A stretch of DNA of 64,000 nt from Hyunsoonleella pacifica (lineage in GTDB: Bacteria; Bacteroidota; Bacteroidia; Flavobacteriales; Flavobacteriaceae), in assembly GCF_004310335.1 (NCBI RefSeq), contig NZ_SIRS01000005.1:310001-374000 (forward strand). The letters run 5' to 3'. The notes under the pieces are model-generated. The model was not told the DNA's origin, did no database searches, and saw nothing but the letters and a program-made list of their open reading frames with translations. Position numbers and translations under genes: made by a program. This document shows positions 62,962-64,000 of the stretch, piece after piece; position 1 is the stretch's first letter; every line of letters starts with the position of its first letter.

Positions 62962-63149
62962 ATATCAATATTATGGTAACCTCAATTGTACAAAGAAGTT
63001 TAGCTTAAATAACATTAAAATTATAAAAGCTAACCAGTTAATAACTTTTGATATTTCTCGGGTTTGAAAACTGACATATACTTCTCTTTTTCTTTAAATT
63101 CGTAGTTGCTGTTTTTATCTTAAAACAGATGTATAACTTAAAAGTTCGT

Positions 63150-63163
63150 TCCGCTAAGGCGGA
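63150..63163 (+). promoter_or_regulatory. GC-rich hairpin at the 5' end of thyA
   Basis: TCCGC / GCGGA with a four-base loop stands out from the AT-rich surroundings. It ends eight bases before the preferred thyA start and overlaps an alternative ATG at 63163. It may influence translation. The rest of the 200-base gap after dgt shows no gene. Confidence 0.35.
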
Positions 63164-63171
63164 TGGTAAAC

Positions 63172-63996
63172 ATGAAGCAATATCACGATTTAGTAAGACA
63201 CGTTTTAGACAACGGAAATGAAAAAGGAGACCGTACGGGTACAGGAACCAAAAGTGTATTTGGGTACCAAATGCGTTTTGACTTAAGCGAAGGTTTCCCT
63301 ATGGTTACCACCAAAAAATTACATCTTAAATCTATTATTTACGAATTATTGTGGTTTTTAAAAGGCGATACTAACATTAATTACCTTACTGAAAACGGTG
63401 TACGTATATGGAATGAATGGGCTGACGAAAATGGAGACTTAGGGCCTGTTTACGGACACCAATGGCGTAATTGGAATAGTGATGAAATTGACCAAATAAA
63501 GGAAGTAATACAAACATTAAAAAACAATCCAAACAGCAGACGTATGCTTGTTTCTGCATGGAATCCATCTGTATTGCCTGACACTTCTAAAAGTTTTGCT
63601 GAAAATGTTGCTAATGGAAAAGCTGCACTTCCTCCATGTCATGCCTTTTTTCAGTTTTATGTAGCAAATGGGAAATTATCTTGTCAATTATACCAACGTA
63701 GCGCAGATATCTTTTTAGGTGTTCCGTTTAATATTGCATCTTATGCCCTATTTACAATGATGATGGCACAAGTTTGTGGCTATGAAGCTGGAGATTTCAT
63801 ACATACCTTTGGTGATGCTCATATCTACAGCAATCACTACGATCAATTAGAATTGCAATTATCTCGTGATATTCGTCCATTACCAAAAATGATACTTAAT
63901 CCTGAAATTAAAGATATTTTCGATTTTAATTTTGAGGACTTTACACTGGTAGACTATGACCCCCATCCACATATTAAAGGAGCTGTGGCAGTTTAA
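63172..63996 (+). CDS. thyA: Thymidylate synthase
   Basis: The ATG at 63172 ([15 protein letters not shown]) matches the family start; an ATG three codons earlier at 63163 is possible. The 274-residue enzyme methylates dUMP to dTMP using methylene-tetrahydrofolate. The catalytic Cys is in [12 protein letters not shown], and the dUMP-binding [19 protein letters not shown] block follows. [13 protein letters not shown] near residue 20 is also diagnostic. The end of the gene lies four bases before the window edge. Folate partner genes such as folA are not in view. Confidence 0.95.
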   Translation: MKQYHDLVRHVLDNGNEKGDRTGTGTKSVFGYQMRFDLSEGFPMVTTKKLHLKSIIYELLWFLKGDTNINYLTENGVRIWNEWADENGDLGPVYGHQWRNWNSDEIDQIKEVIQTLKNNPNSRRMLVSAWNPSVLPDTSKSFAENVANGKAALPPCHAFFQFYVANGKLSCQLYQRSADIFLGVPFNIASYALFTMMMAQVCGYEAGDFIHTFGDAHIYSNHYDQLELQLSRDIRPLPKMILNPEIKDIFDFNFEDFTLVDYDPHPHIKGAVAV

Positions 63997-64000
63997 TTTT

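Overview
The window reads as a chromosomal segment from an AT-rich marine-type Flavobacteriaceae (Bacteroidota). Support comes from GLPGLI-family proteins, a type IX secretion (T9SS) C-terminal sorting domain, DUF5686 and TonB-dependent receptors with carboxypeptidase-like N-termini, a class II long ketol-acid reductoisomerase, a membrane pyrophosphatase, and several promoter boxes of the Bacteroidota form TAnnTTTG. No genus is claimed and no rRNA or tRNA gene was recognised.

Region 1 (1-7.1 kb) is a catabolic locus of the 3-keto-glycoside type. A divergent AraC regulator separates a TIM-barrel isomerase-like lipoprotein, an MFS transporter and a Gfo/Idh/MocA oxidoreductase (minus strand) from a GMC dehydrogenase carrying a C-x5-C-x3-C cluster motif, its Tat-bearing small subunit and a DUF1080 3-keto-sugar hydrolase (plus strand). 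Azurin lies convergently next to it. Region 2 (7.7-17.6 kb) has a gapN-like dehydrogenase, the ilvD-ilvB-ilvN-ilvC operon and divergent metK. The ilv operon is preceded by a previously unannotated leader peptide in which 9 of 18 residues are Ile, Leu or Val, with a terminator and a matching antiterminator segment. metK is preceded by a SAM-II type riboswitch with an extra hairpin and an obvious alternative pairing.

Region 3 (20.0-29.5 kb) is the most unusual part: an integron-like gene cassette array with no integrase in the window (CALIN type). Seven attC-like sites of about 125-145 bp separate small accessory genes, and each cassette's two ends carry matching inverted core sequences. Cassettes carry an unknown protein plus an orphan DUF2384 antitoxin-like protein, a reversed three-gene toxin-antitoxin-SecB-like module, a decayed gene, a secreted protein, a T9SS cargo protein with 126-bp tandem repeats, a CDP-alcohol phosphatidyltransferase, a DUF1835 protein and a DinB-family protein. 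An IS110-family element with a frameshifted transposase sits exactly in the core of one attC, and a 71-bp remnant of the same IS end marks the right edge of the array.

Region 4 (29.8-42.0 kb) holds a serine hydrolase, a LytS/LytR-type two-component pair, a large TonB-dependent outer-membrane protein with three GLPGLI paralogues, and a divergent histidine kinase/OmpR-type regulator operon. A triple GTTAAC repeat of exact 10-bp period lies in that divergent promoter. Region 5 (42.3-64 kb) is mostly core metabolism: DsbD, membrane and soluble pyrophosphatases, M1 peptidase, isocitrate dehydrogenase, a Crp-type regulator with a flavodoxin-fold oxidoreductase, DUF5686 protein, pyruvate dehydrogenase E1 beta, EtfBA, bifunctional nuclease, NupC-type nucleoside transporter, dGTPase and thymidylate synthase. 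Together with the deoxynucleoside kinase at 41.4 kb the last genes form a nucleotide-supply theme. All calls are from reading the sequence; no database search was run.
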